From: JANXUF01 sp043747685
GTDB taxonomy: Bacteria > Actinomycetota > Acidimicrobiia > Acidimicrobiales > Ilumatobacteraceae
Length of the DNA stretch: 25,190 nt
Assembly: GCA_043747685.1 (NCBI GenBank)
Contig: JAYTOR010000164.1
Coordinates: forward strand, 1 to 25,190
Reading direction: 5' to 3'
Shown here: positions 1-12,278 of the stretch, in pieces
How positions within the stretch are numbered: the stretch's first letter is position 1
Layout: each line of letters opens with the position of its first letter
Program-made: the position numbers and the translations under genes
Notes under the pieces: generated by a model
Told to the model about the DNA's origin: nothing
Databases searched by the model: none
What the model saw: only the letters and a program-made list of their open reading frames with translations

Positions 1-583
1 CCCTGCGGCAACAGGTTGAGGTGGCTGACCTTTGCGGCGGTGAACAGGTTTGCGGCGCCGTTTGGGCACGCCGCCACGCAGGCCCCGCAGCCGATGCACT
101 CGGCCGCATCCATCGCCGCATCGGAGACGACCTTCGGGATCGGGATGAGGTTCGCGTCGGGAGCCCCGCCAGTTTGCGACGTGATGAAACCACCGCTCTC
201 GATGATCCGATCGAACGCGGCTCGATCAACCATGAGATCTTTGATGATTGGGAACGACGTTGCCCGCCATGGCTCGACCACGATCTCTTGACCCGAGGTG
301 AACTTGCGCATGTGCAGCTGACATGTTGCGGTGCCGCGCTGGGGTCCGTGGGCCTGGCCGTCGATCATCAACGAACAGGATCCGCAGATGCCTTCGCGGC
401 AGTCATGGTCGAAGACGATTGCTTCCTTGCCCTCGTTGATCAGGCGCTCGTTGAGCACGTCGAGCATCTCGAGGAACGAGGCTTCGTCGCTGATCTCCGG
501 GACGTTGTAGTGCTCGAAACGGCCGCCGTCGGCAGGGCCGTCCTGGCGCCAGACCTTGAGCGTGATGTTCTGCAGATAAGTGC

Positions 584-587
<4 letters not shown>
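1..587 (-). CDS. sdhB: succinate dehydrogenase iron-sulfur subunit (partial, 3' end outside window)
   Basis: This subunit carries electrons from the SdhA flavin to the membrane cytochrome b in complex II, on the cytoplasmic face of the membrane. The visible 195 residues contain the plant-type 2Fe-2S motif CREGICGSCS, a later Cys in TCQL, and, close to the window edge, the 4Fe-4S motif CIGCGACVAACP. The final cluster motif and the C-terminus lie beyond base 1. The start is a GTG at 587-585 that shares bases with the sdhA stop (GTGA overlap), which points to translational coupling. The gene order sdhC-sdhA-sdhB and the SdhA type match the mycobacterial Sdh1 complex. A fumarate reductase role cannot be excluded from sequence alone. 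Confidence 0.95.
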
Positions 588-2502
<1,915 letters not shown>

Positions 2503-2506
<4 letters not shown>

Positions 2507-3270
2507 GATTTCACCTTCACGATGTTGGCCAGAACGGCGATCGGGAACGAGACGTTGCCGACGACGATCAGCGTGGCGATACCGATCGCAACTTCACGCC
2601 GCCATTTGTTGAACCGGGGATTCGACCAGCCCATCGACTGGAACAGGCTCCACACACCGTGGAAAAGATGGATACCGAGGGCGATATTGGCGACGATGTA
2701 GAAGATCGCCACCGCCGGCCGGTCCAGCGTGTTGACGACGTTCTCGTAGGCGTGACCCCGTACGAAGCCGCTGCCGTTCAGCGTGCCGGCGGTCAGGTCG
2801 AGCAGGTGCCAGATGATGAACAGCAGCACGATGATGCCCGACCAACGCATGGTCCGGCTGGCGAAGTTGGCTGCGACGTAATCACGTTCAGACTGATATT
2901 TGACCGGACGGGCCTTGCGGTTGAGGATCGTCAAGCTGTAGGCGGCATGGATGTGCAGCAGGATCGCAACGATCAACGTCGACCGCAGCAGCCACAGCGT
3001 GACGGTCCGCGGCAGGATCGGCACGAGCAGTTCACGCAGGAACTCGGCATAGTGATCGAACTCGGCAGGCCCGAGGTACATCTTGAGGTTGCCGATCATG
3101 TGTGCGAGCACGTATCCGATCCCGATGATCCCGGTGATCGCCATCACGTACTTCTTGCCGACCGCCGTCGAATAGATATCGAGCAGAAATGGCTTACGTT
3201 TGCGCTTCTGCGTCGCAGTCCCGGTCACCGGGCTGCGATCCGGGGCCGGTTTGCTGATTGTCGATGCCAT
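2503..3270 (-). CDS. sdhC: succinate dehydrogenase cytochrome b subunit (b558 family)
   Basis: This 255-aa membrane anchor passes electrons from the SdhB clusters to the quinone pool. About five hydrophobic helices are visible. Likely haem-ligand histidines are spread over them: H57 (LAHMIG), H106/H108 (LLHIHAA), H155 (IIWHLLD) and H201/H204 (IHLFHGVW). This is the pattern of the single-polypeptide, five-helix anchor, so no separate sdhD is expected and none is seen. The N-terminal 30 residues are polar and basic. The ATG at 3270 has a good Shine-Dalgarno sequence, GGAGG, 9 nt upstream. It is the first gene of the sdh unit. The 150 bp upstream (3271-3420) contain no gene and no promoter I can assign with confidence. 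Confidence 0.95.
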
Positions 3271-3420
3271 TCTTTACAGCCTCCGTCTGCGAGCAGTGTG
3301 CGTCGCCCATGGACGGTTAGAACGGTAGTCCCGATGTGAACATAAGGTGAAACTCAAACTGGGGCCATCGCTGCTACGTATAACCGCTAACTGTTTTAGG
3401 CGTGCGCTCCACAAACGTGA

Positions 3421-4053
3421 CTACAGGCCGAGGTCCGCCCCACCGAAGGCGGCAACTGCCGCCGGATTTCCGCTCACTGTGGCCTGTGATGCGCCGTGAC
3501 GACCGAACAGGTACAGCCCGATCTCGATCGGATCGCCACTGATCGTCACCCTCGGTGCCTTGCCGGTCGTGATCGTCGAACCGTTCGTGCGCTCCAGTTC
3601 CATACCGAATCCTTTCGGCAGGCCCGGTGTCAGCCGTGCGCTATGGCCGTAGAGCCTCCACAGCGCATCCTGCAGATCGTCGATTCCCTGACGCGGTCCC
3701 AGGCCATTGGCCCGGCGGAGATCTTCGTGATGGATGACGAACTCGTTGAGGTTTATGAACTTGCTGATCAACTTCGTGGCGAGGGGAGGCCCTGCTCGCA
3801 CGAGCCCGACGACGGCCGGGAACCCCTTGGCGTGTTCGCGCTCCTGAGCAGCTTCGGTCGCCTTTGCGAGCGACGGGAACTTGTCACCGAGCAGGATGCC
3901 GGGCCCGCCACGGAGGCTGCGCTCGCGGACGACGAGATGCGTGGCGAGATCGAAGGCCGTCCATCCCTCGCACAACGTCGGGACATCAGGCCCCAATGCG
4001 AGGAAAAGATCACACAGCAGGTGTCGCTCGCGGATGTCGAAGTGTTCAGCCAT
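3421..4053 (-). CDS. TIGR03085-type DinB/mycothiol-isomerase-like metal-binding protein
   Basis: This is a 210-aa cytoplasmic protein. The opening FDIRERHLLCDLFLALGPD, the segment CEGWTAFDLATHLVVRER and the later NEFVIHHEDLRRANG are typical of the actinobacterial TIGR03085 family. That family shares the DinB/maleylpyruvate-isomerase four-helix fold. H39 and the HHEDLRR histidines are plausible metal ligands. The substrate is unknown; related proteins use mycothiol, so thiol-dependent chemistry is an inference. I chose ATG 4053 because homologues begin just before FDIRERHLL. An in-frame ATG at 4080 would overlap the upstream toxin gene by 23 nt and lacks a better ribosome site. The gene starts only 4 nt after vapC ends, so it is probably co-transcribed with the toxin-antitoxin pair. 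Confidence 0.82.
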   Translation of the reverse strand: MAEHFDIRERHLLCDLFLALGPDVPTLCEGWTAFDLATHLVVRERSLRGGPGILLGDKFPSLAKATEAAQEREHAKGFPAVVGLVRAGPPLATKLISKFINLNEFVIHHEDLRRANGLGPRQGIDDLQDALWRLYGHSARLTPGLPKGFGMELERTNGSTITTGKAPRVTISGDPIEIGLYLFGRHGASQATVSGNPAAVAAFGGADLGL

Positions 4054-4057
4054 GCCT

Positions 4058-4510
4058 CTAGTGAACCGCCTGTGATTCATTACCGGCGACGAGTATCCAC
4101 TCGACGCCCAGTGCCTGATACGTCGAGACCGCGCGTCGGTCCGATGTCAGCATCGGGAGGGATCGCATCAGCGCACTCGCTGCGACGACAGCGTCATAGA
4201 CCGCTCCACCGGCGATGGACGTGTCTGCCAGTGCGGCCGTCAGCGAGAGTTGTGCCTGCGGAGTGAGCCATGCAACGTCGGCGAAGTTGTGCAAGATGAT
4301 TTTCCGTGCGCTCGTTGCGCTGAGGCGGAAGGCATCCGGCAGACGACTCAGTACGGAAAACGTCTCGAACCATGCGTGTCCGGCGAGGGCCGGAGCCCAC
4401 TCGTTCACCGCCAGAACACTGGCATCGTGGTTCGGGTGCCCGCCCAATGCAAGAGCGACGGCAACGCTGGTATCGGCGACCGCCCTCGCAGGCGGTTTAC
4501 CTTTGGACAT
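4058..4510 (-). CDS. vapC: VapC-type PIN-domain ribonuclease toxin
   Basis: This 150-aa protein has the PIN-domain layout: VADTSVAVAL with the first catalytic Asp (D13), WFETFSVL with the conserved Glu (E49), YDAVVAASA with D106, and LTSDRRA with D124. These four acidic residues bind Mg2+ in VapC nucleases, which cut tRNA or rRNA when released from their antitoxin. The length is slightly above the usual 130-145 aa. The start overlaps the upstream antitoxin gene by 14 nt, the usual translational coupling of such pairs. All four acidic residues are present, so the toxin appears intact. Its RNA target cannot be read from the sequence. Confidence 0.88.
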   Translation of the reverse strand: MSKGKPPARAVADTSVAVALALGGHPNHDASVLAVNEWAPALAGHAWFETFSVLSRLPDAFRLSATSARKIILHNFADVAWLTPQAQLSLTAALADTSIAGGAVYDAVVAASALMRSLPMLTSDRRAVSTYQALGVEWILVAGNESQAVH

Positions 4511-4736
4511 CGAGTCGCATGGCGCGCAGATCGTCCTCCGTCAGGTTCGCACCCGCACCCTCGACGACGAGAAATTGCCCGTGCGCGGTCACCTTGGCGT
4601 CGCCGGGGCGACGCTCGATCCTGATCGTCCACCCGTCCAGTTCGATTTCGACCTCGTCGCCAGCGACCAGCCCGAGTTCGGTTCGCAACGACTTCGGGAT
4701 CACCACCCGTCCCCCAGCGTCAATGGTCGACCTCAT
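4497..4736 (-). CDS. vapB: VapB-type antitoxin, AbrB/MazE fold
   Basis: This is a 79-aa protein. Its first 45 residues form a swapped-hairpin AbrB/SpoVT DNA-binding domain: MRSTIDAGGRVVIPKSLR followed by ELGLVAGDEVEIELDG. The C-terminal part, ending LTEDDLRAMRLDVQR, would wrap around the toxin. It overlaps vapC by 14 nt. Antitoxins of this fold usually repress their own operon as the toxin-antitoxin complex. Three TACCAT repeats at exact 12-bp intervals over and upstream of the start codon are a candidate binding site. There is no clear Shine-Dalgarno sequence. A TAGCAT hexamer 7 nt before the ATG suggests a leaderless transcript. Confidence 0.87.
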   Translation of the reverse strand: MRSTIDAGGRVVIPKSLRTELGLVAGDEVEIELDGWTIRIERRPGDAKVTAHGQFLVVEGAGANLTEDDLRAMRLDVQR

Positions 4737-4765
4737 ACCATCGATGCTACCATTTGCAATACCAT
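4736..4765 (-). promoter_or_regulatory. vapB promoter/operator with three 12-bp-spaced TACCAT repeats
   Basis: On the plus strand the hexamer TACCAT occurs at 4736-4741, 4748-4753 and 4760-4765, exactly 12 bp apart. The first copy overlaps the vapB start codon. On the minus strand a TAGCAT hexamer (4749-4744) lies 7 nt before the ATG and fits a -10 element of a leaderless promoter. No convincing -35 is visible. Autorepression by VapBC is inferred from position and family. Confidence 0.5.
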
Positions 4766-4805
4766 CTACGGGATGGAAAATCCAGCCTCCGGTCGCGTTC
4801 CGATT

Positions 4806-5885
4806 TCAGACGGAGGCGGGTTCCTTTGCCGACTCGACGAAGGCGCGCTGAGCCACGATTTTGACAGTGACACGGTCACCGGGGTTGGGTTGGATGATGG
4901 AGTCGGCGGCTGCGTCGGCATCGACCAGCGTGTCGGTACTGTCCAGTCGCACCTTGACCCGAATCGTCGAGCCTTGAAACGCCGCAGTGACCACGGTTCC
5001 CGCCAGACCTTCGTTGCCGTTTCCGTTGCTGTGCTCGACCAGCAGACCCTCCGGCCGCACCAGCACCTGGACGGCGTCGCCAGGCCCGAAATGCTCGACA
5101 CCCTTGGCTGGAATCGCAGTACCGCCGACCTCGACCGAACGCCCGTCGCTGCGAACCGTTCCGGGCAGTTCGTTGACGGTACCGACGAAACGGGCAACGA
5201 ACGACGACGACGGATCCTGATAGACGGCCGTCGGGTTGCCGATCTGTTCGAGCCGACCATTGGACATCACGCCGACGCGGTCGGAAACGGCAAGCGCCTC
5301 TTCCTGGTCGTGGGTCACGAAAAGCGTGGTGGTACCGGTTTCCAGTTGGATGCGGCGAATCTCGTCGCGGAGATTGACGCGCACCTTGGCATCGAGCGCC
5401 GACAGCGGTTCGTCGAGGAGCAACACCTCAGGCTGGATGGCAAGAGCGCGGGCAAGGGCGACGCGTTGCTGCTGCCCGCCCGACATCTGCTGCGCGTAGC
5501 GCTTTGCCTGCGGAGACAGACCGACGAGGTCGAGCATCTCTGCAACACGCTTGCGGCGCTGCTCGCCCGACTGCTTCCGCAGACGCAGTCCGAACGCCAC
5601 GTTCTCCTCGGCGGTGAGGTTGGGGAACAGGCTGTATGCCTGGAACACCATGCCCATGTTGCGCTTGTTCGCCGGTTTGCGGGTGATGTCGGCGCCACCG
5701 AGTAGCACAGAACCGGTGTCGGGAACCTCGAAACCGGCGACGATGCGCAGAGCCGTGGTCTTTCCGCAGCCGCTTGGGCCGAGCAGGCAGACGAGCTCAC
5801 CATCGCCGAGCGACAGGTCGAGATGTTCCAACGCCGTGGTACCCGCAAACGTCTTGCGGACAGCCGACAATTCCAAAGCAGACAC
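4806..5885 (-). CDS. ABC transporter ATP-binding protein (PotA/FbpC-like)
   Basis: This 359-aa ATPase powers the importer encoded just upstream. The nucleotide-binding domain has Walker A GPSGCGKT (residues 36-43), Q-loop Q82, signature MSGGQ (134-138), Walker B LLLDEP (155-160) and the switch His in VTHDQEEA (H192). After about residue 235 comes a TOBE-like beta domain (VLVRPEGLLV and following), typical of importers for iron, polyamines, sulfate, phosphonate or thiamine. The GTG start at 5885 follows a GGGGG run. The gene begins 15 nt after the second permease ends. It is the last gene of the operon, 69 nt before vapB. Confidence 0.93.
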   Translation of the reverse strand: MSALELSAVRKTFAGTTALEHLDLSLGDGELVCLLGPSGCGKTTALRIVAGFEVPDTGSVLLGGADITRKPANKRNMGMVFQAYSLFPNLTAEENVAFGLRLRKQSGEQRRKRVAEMLDLVGLSPQAKRYAQQMSGGQQQRVALARALAIQPEVLLLDEPLSALDAKVRVNLRDEIRRIQLETGTTTLFVTHDQEEALAVSDRVGVMSNGRLEQIGNPTAVYQDPSSSFVARFVGTVNELPGTVRSDGRSVEVGGTAIPAKGVEHFGPGDAVQVLVRPEGLLVEHSNGNGNEGLAGTVVTAAFQGSTIRVKVRLDSTDTLVDADAAADSIIQPNPGDRVTVKIVAQRAFVESAKEPASV

Positions 5886-5900
5886 GTAGGGGCCCCCGAG

Positions 5901-6767
5901 TCAGGCGATTGCGGCGGTGGCGTTTGCGCCGCCGCGTTTGCGGGTGAAGAGTCCGAGCAGAGCAAAGAGCACCGCAACGGCGAGCATCGACATGAGACCC
6001 AGCGCCGGGCCGGCGAAGATCTCCTTCGAGTTGTATGTCGCCAGAAAAATCGGGAAGGTGTTGATCAGCAGGAGTGAAGCGATTGTGTACTCGCCGAGCA
6101 CCACTGCGACTGTCAGGAAGGTGGCACCGAGCAGCGCAGATCGCAGGTTGGGCACGACGACGCGCATGATGGTCGTCATCCAGCCTGCACCGAGTCCGCG
6201 AGACGCCTCGGTGAGCGTTTTGACGTCGATCGCCCGCAAACCGGCGTCGAGCGATCGATACGTGAACGGCATCGCCAACACCGTGTAGAAGAAGATCAGC
6301 GAATACGGATTGGCAATGAAGCTCGGGAATGCCGGCCGGAAGACGCCGGCAATACCGACGACGAAGGCGATCGGCGGAACCATGTAGGGCAGGATGGAGA
6401 TGAACTCGACGACCGGCTGCATCCGTTTGACCTTCAGCGTCGTCCACAGCACGGTCCAGATCATCAATGCCAACGACAGCGCGACCGTGCCACCGGTGAT
6501 CCGCAAACTGAGCCACAGGGTGGTGTGTAACTCAGGCTCCTGGACCGCCTTGGTATACGCCTTGAACGTCCAACCCTCGAGCGGGAGGTCGAGGGTGAAC
6601 TTGGCAATCGCCCACAACGGGAACAGGAAGTACAGCGCGCAGACGACGACGACGGACCACAGACCGAACTGCGGGCGCTTCCGGCCGAGATTCGACTTCG
6701 GCTGCGGATGCTGACGGGCCATCGAGTCAGCCGTCGCCCCGGTGGCGATCGAATTGACGCTGGTCAC
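5901..6767 (-). CDS. ABC transporter permease, second subunit (PotC-like)
   Basis: This 288-aa inner-membrane subunit has about six helices. It carries the EAA loop that contacts the ATPase, LTEASRGLGAGWMTTIMRVVVP, a variant of the EAA-G-IxLP motif. I chose GTG 6767 because it overlaps the stop of the preceding permease (GTGA) and has AGGTGG 5-6 nt upstream; an in-frame ATG at 6722 would make a 273-aa protein without a good ribosome site. The soluble N-terminus is basic and Pro/Gln rich. Two separate permease subunits are the arrangement of spermidine/putrescine or aminoethylphosphonate importers, not of importers with one fused FbpB-like permease. Confidence 0.88.
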   Translation of the reverse strand: MTSVNSIATGATADSMARQHPQPKSNLGRKRPQFGLWSVVVVCALYFLFPLWAIAKFTLDLPLEGWTFKAYTKAVQEPELHTTLWLSLRITGGTVALSLALMIWTVLWTTLKVKRMQPVVEFISILPYMVPPIAFVVGIAGVFRPAFPSFIANPYSLIFFYTVLAMPFTYRSLDAGLRAIDVKTLTEASRGLGAGWMTTIMRVVVPNLRSALLGATFLTVAVVLGEYTIASLLLINTFPIFLATYNSKEIFAGPALGLMSMLAVAVLFALLGLFTRKRGGANATAAIA

Positions 6768-7696
6768 TGCAGCCACCTGGTCGTGCGACTGCGGAGCCAT
6801 TGGTACAGCAGAATGGCGATGAGCACGACGATGATCATCCATGCGGCGATCGCATAGCCGATCTGTTGGGAGTCGGCGATCGTGTTGCCCTGCAGGAAGA
6901 AGCCGATCTGGATCGATGCCAGGTTTGACTGCCCGCCTGTCAACACGTAGGCAGTGGCGTAGGCGGCGAAGGAGTTGGCGAACAACAACACGATGCCTCC
7001 GAGGAACGCCGGCCACAGTACGGGCAGACCGACCCGACGCCAGTACTGCATACCGCTCGAGCCGAGGTTCGCCGCAGCCTCTCGCCAGGCCGGTTTGAGT
7101 CCATCGATCGCCGGCAGCATGACGATCACCATCAACGGAATCTGGAAGTACAGGTAGATGACGGTCAGTACGTGGTAACTGCCGCTGTAGATGAACTGCT
7201 TGTCGTACAGATGGATGCCGTGACCCAGCAGAAACGTGGTCAGTAGGCCGGTCACGCCGATCGAGGCGACGAAGAGAAAGACGAGGGCGACGCCGCCCAT
7301 GTTGGCGGCGACGGCGCTGAAGGACATCACGGCACTGCGTAGCCACTTCGGACGGCGAATGGAGACGATCGCGTAGGTGAGCAACAGCCCGATGACACCA
7401 CCGATGACTGCCGAGGAGAACGACAGGAGTGTGCTGTTCCAGAAACTCTGGCGGAACTGCGGCGAGGTGGCGATCTTGCCGTAGGTGCTCAGCGTGAAGT
7501 TGCCGGCGTTGTCGTGGGCAGCTTTCCAGAAGACGGCCAGCGTCGGCCACAACAGGAAGACGGTGACGAAGGCGAAGAACGGCACGAGCCCGATCCACGC
7601 CCAACTGATGTGGCGGCGGGCACCGGCGGAGACGGGTGTCTCCGCCGGTGTCGCCAGTACTGCGGAGCTCAGTTGCCTGCCACTTTCGGACCCCAC
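6764..7696 (-). CDS. ABC transporter permease, first subunit (PotB-like)
   Basis: This 310-aa integral membrane subunit has a first helix at about WAWIGLVPFFAFVTVFLLWP and roughly six helices in all. The EAA loop reads WREAAANLGSSGMQYWRRVGLPVLWP. The start is uncertain. GTG 7696 overlaps the binding-protein gene by 28 nt but has a weak ribosome site. A CTG at 7672 would form a CTGA overlap with that gene's stop and has GGCAGG just upstream. Either start leaves the transmembrane part unchanged. The downstream permease is coupled by a 4-nt overlap. Confidence 0.86.
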   Translation of the reverse strand: MGSESGRQLSSAVLATPAETPVSAGARRHISWAWIGLVPFFAFVTVFLLWPTLAVFWKAAHDNAGNFTLSTYGKIATSPQFRQSFWNSTLLSFSSAVIGGVIGLLLTYAIVSIRRPKWLRSAVMSFSAVAANMGGVALVFLFVASIGVTGLLTTFLLGHGIHLYDKQFIYSGSYHVLTVIYLYFQIPLMVIVMLPAIDGLKPAWREAAANLGSSGMQYWRRVGLPVLWPAFLGGIVLLFANSFAAYATAYVLTGGQSNLASIQIGFFLQGNTIADSQQIGYAIAAWMIIVVLIAILLYQWLRSRTTRWLQ

Positions 7697-8952
7697 TGGT
7701 CGGTGACCAGTTTCGTTGCGGCGTCGGTCTGGGCCTGGGTCGGGAACGAGATCTTGGAGATGAGGTCGGCGCTCGGCAGACCCTTCTTGATGTCGTCGGT
7801 GACCTTGCCGGCCTTCAAGAGAGAGGCATAGCGAGCCGGAAGTGCTCCGCCCTTGAGGTAGTTCACGGCACCCTCGTCGCTCACCAGCCACTCCACCCAC
7901 AACTTGCCAGCAGCGGCGTTCGGGGAACCCTTGATCGCTGCCTGGCAGTAGTACCCGGCATAGATGCCGTCCGATGGGACGTTGGTAACGAGTGTCTTGC
8001 CGGCGGTCTTCAGCTGGGCGATCGGGCCGGGGAAGTTGTACGTCCAGTCGATGGCGATGGCGACTTCGCCCTTGGCCAACGAGGTTGCCTTGAGGTCGGT
8101 CGGCAACAGGTTGCCGGACTTCTTCAGGTCGGCGAAGAAGTCGATACCCGGCTGGGCATTGTCGAACGAGCCGCCGTTGGCGAGCGCGGCGGCGAACACG
8201 GCGGCGAGCGCCGATCCGGACTTGCGCGGGTCTCCGTTGAGCACGATGAGACCCTTGTATTCCGGCTTCTTCAGATCTGCCCAGGTCTTCGGCGGGTTCT
8301 TCGCCTGATCGGTGACTGCGCCGATACAGATGATGCCGTAGTAACCGGCAACCCACTGGCCGTCGGGATCCTTCAACGCTGTCGGGATGTCATCCCACGT
8401 CGATGGCCTGAACGTTTCGAAGAGACCAGCAGTCTTGCCCTTCTCGGCGAATGCCGGCGAGACGTCGACCGAGTCAGGCTGTGTGCCCTGGCCCTTGAGC
8501 GTCGTCACGGCGGTGATCTCGTCGGACGACGAACCGTCCGGGTTCGACACCGTGGTGGCGATGTTGTACTTCGCCTTGAAGTCGGCGAGATTGCCCTTGT
8601 AGTTGGCCCAATCATCCGGAAGGGCGATGAGGTTGACCTTGGCCTCTTTCTGCGCTGCCGTGACGAGCGTCGCCAGGTCGGCCGCCGAGAGGGCCCCACC
8701 CGATGACGCAGCGGAACCGGCAGTCGTTCCCGCTGCCGAACCGCCGCTTGTTCCCGCTACCGAAGCAGCGGTCGTGGTCGCGGATGCGGTGGTGGTGCCG
8801 GTGGCTGATGTCGTCGCCGAAGCAACGGTTTTGGCGCTCGAGCCACAGGCTGCCAGAAAGGCGGTGCCGCCAGCAGCGAGGACGCCGAGCTTCAGGAAAT
8901 GGCGTCTCTCGACTGCTGCCTGAATCGGGGTCTGGATACTTTCCTCTGACAC
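7669..8952 (-). CDS. ABC transporter substrate-binding lipoprotein (Tat signal, Fe3+/polyamine/phosphonate class)
   Basis: This 427-aa extracytoplasmic protein captures the substrate for the importer. Near the N-terminus, ERRHFLKLG is a twin-arginine signal (R16-R17), followed by a hydrophobic stretch and the lipobox FLAAC (C36). It should therefore be exported folded through Tat and lipid-anchored. Residues of about 37-85 form a Ser/Thr/Ala/Gly-rich linker. The mature domain begins near LVTAAQKEAKVNLIALPDDW and contains the periplasmic-binding features TWADLKKPEYKG and WVEWLVSDEGA. The ligand cannot be deduced. The GTG start at 8952 has GAGGGAG 6-7 nt upstream, far better than any upstream in-frame start. 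It is the first gene of the four-gene importer operon. Confidence 0.9.
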   Translation of the reverse strand: MSEESIQTPIQAAVERRHFLKLGVLAAGGTAFLAACGSSAKTVASATTSATGTTTASATTTAASVAGTSGGSAAGTTAGSAASSGGALSAADLATLVTAAQKEAKVNLIALPDDWANYKGNLADFKAKYNIATTVSNPDGSSSDEITAVTTLKGQGTQPDSVDVSPAFAEKGKTAGLFETFRPSTWDDIPTALKDPDGQWVAGYYGIICIGAVTDQAKNPPKTWADLKKPEYKGLIVLNGDPRKSGSALAAVFAAALANGGSFDNAQPGIDFFADLKKSGNLLPTDLKATSLAKGEVAIAIDWTYNFPGPIAQLKTAGKTLVTNVPSDGIYAGYYCQAAIKGSPNAAAGKLWVEWLVSDEGAVNYLKGGALPARYASLLKAGKVTDDIKKGLPSADLISKISFPTQAQTDAATKLVTDQWGPKVAGN

Positions 8953-9249
8953 TTTTTCTCCCTCATGTGACGGTTCACGCTGATCGGTGCCGAAGCGGAA
9001 ATCGAGTGATCGCAGCGACACCAACTCGCACAACGTAGCGAACTTCGGAGGTCCATGCGGACAGCACCCACCGACAGTCCACCGAGTGGTCATCTCCCCG
9101 TTCCCCGCTGTTTCCCCGACGTTTGCAAACTGCGGTCGATTCCGCCCGGTTTCGCCCTTGCATGGTTCCAGTCCCTATGCTCTCGGAACTTCACATGCGA
9201 ATCCGCGTGCATGCTCGCGCGGACTGAAACTGCCAAGGGGATCACACCG
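8953..9249. promoter_or_regulatory. divergent intergenic region between ABC importer and hppA
   Basis: These 297 bases contain no gene that I can support; the ORFs crossing them have no ribosome sites or recognisable protein. The region must hold the promoters of the importer operon (leftward) and hppA (rightward). A perfect 10-bp palindrome GTTTGCAAAC lies at 9121-9130. GTGA-N4-TCAC lies at 8968-8979, directly upstream of the binding-protein ribosome site. A TATGCT hexamer at 9176-9181 could be an hppA -10 element, but no matching -35 is visible. Confidence 0.45.
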
Positions 9250-11559
<2,310 letters not shown>

Positions 11560-11593
11560 CCGCTGCGTGAGCTTCTGGTGTGAGCGTGGGCGG

Positions 11594-11627
11594 TCGCAAT
11601 TGCGAGCCGGTGATTGCCCACTAGCCT
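11594..11627 (+). promoter_or_regulatory. candidate promoter with 12-bp palindrome upstream of dedA
   Basis: A perfect 12-bp palindrome TCGCAATTGCGA spans 11594-11605. Its right half supplies TTGCGA (11600-11605), a fair -35 element, followed after 16 nt by TAGCCT (11622-11627), a fair -10. The expected transcript would begin a few bases before GTG 11637. The promoter reading and operator role are inferences from spacing. Confidence 0.4.
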
Positions 11628-11636
11628 CGGGACTTC

Positions 11637-12278
11637 GTGTCACTCCTCGCTTCCATCCTCAGCCCCAACGACATCATCAGCCAGGGCGGATTGTTCCTGG
11701 TCGCAGCGATCATCTTCGCCGAGTCGTGCCTGCTGTTCTTCCTGCCGGGCGACTCGCTGCTGTTCATCACCGGTTTCCTGGCGACGAAGCCGTCGGGCCT
11801 GCCGCATGTCGATCAGCCGCTGATCGTCATCGTCCTCGTGCTGTTCGCCGCTGCGGTCACTGGCAACCAGGTCGCCTACATCATCGGCAAAACCGTCGGC
11901 CCCCGGCTGTTCAGCAAGCCGGATTCGAAGCTCTTCAGCCCGTCGAACCTGGCGAAGTCACAGGCCTTCTTCGAACGCAACGGGGCCAAAACGATCTTCC
12001 TCGCCCGGTTCGTACCCGTCGTGCGGACCTTCGCCCCGATCGTCGCCGGCATCGGCCGTATGCCGTATCGGTTGTTCGTTATCTACAACATCATCGGTGC
12101 TGCGGTGTGGGCTGGCGGGCTGACGGTCCTCGGCTACTACCTCGGCCAGCGCAAGCTCATCAAGGACCACGTCGACATTGCCGTCATCGGCATCGTCATT
12201 CTGTCCCTCATTCCCTTCAGCATCGAGTACTTGCGTCACCGCAAACACGCAGCAGAAAAAGTCACTCCCGTCCCGTAG
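11637..12278 (+). CDS. DedA family membrane protein (VTT/SNARE-associated domain)
   Basis: This 213-aa inner-membrane protein has the family hallmarks FLPGDSLLFITGFLA near the N-terminus and FLARFVPVVRTFAPIVAGIGRMPY in the middle. Membrane segments surround both, and the tail is basic. DedA proteins are thought to move lipids such as undecaprenyl phosphate or phosphatidylethanolamine across the membrane and to support proton-motive-force homeostasis. The exact substrate here is unknown. The GTG start has only a weak ribosome site (TCGGGA), and a candidate promoter lies so close that the mRNA leader would be very short. The stop codon TAG lies inside the first copy of a direct repeat. Confidence 0.9.
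   Translation: MSLLASILSPNDIISQGGLFLVAAIIFAESCLLFFLPGDSLLFITGFLATKPSGLPHVDQPLIVIVLVLFAAAVTGNQVAYIIGKTVGPRLFSKPDSKLFSPSNLAKSQAFFERNGAKTIFLARFVPVVRTFAPIVAGIGRMPYRLFVIYNIIGAAVWAGGLTVLGYYLGQRKLIKDHVDIAVIGIVILSLIPFSIEYLRHRKHAAEKVTPVP

Noticed and set aside
6768..7604. N-terminal extension that would fuse about 280 residues to the second permease
   Set aside because: It overlaps the first permease in another frame, is Arg-rich without hydrophobic segments, and a coupled GTG start exists at 6767.
9055..9249. N-terminal extension of hppA
   Set aside because: It reads as Cys/Pro/Ser-rich sequence without a ribosome site, whereas GTG 9250 has AAGGGG at good spacing and gives the normal family N-terminus.
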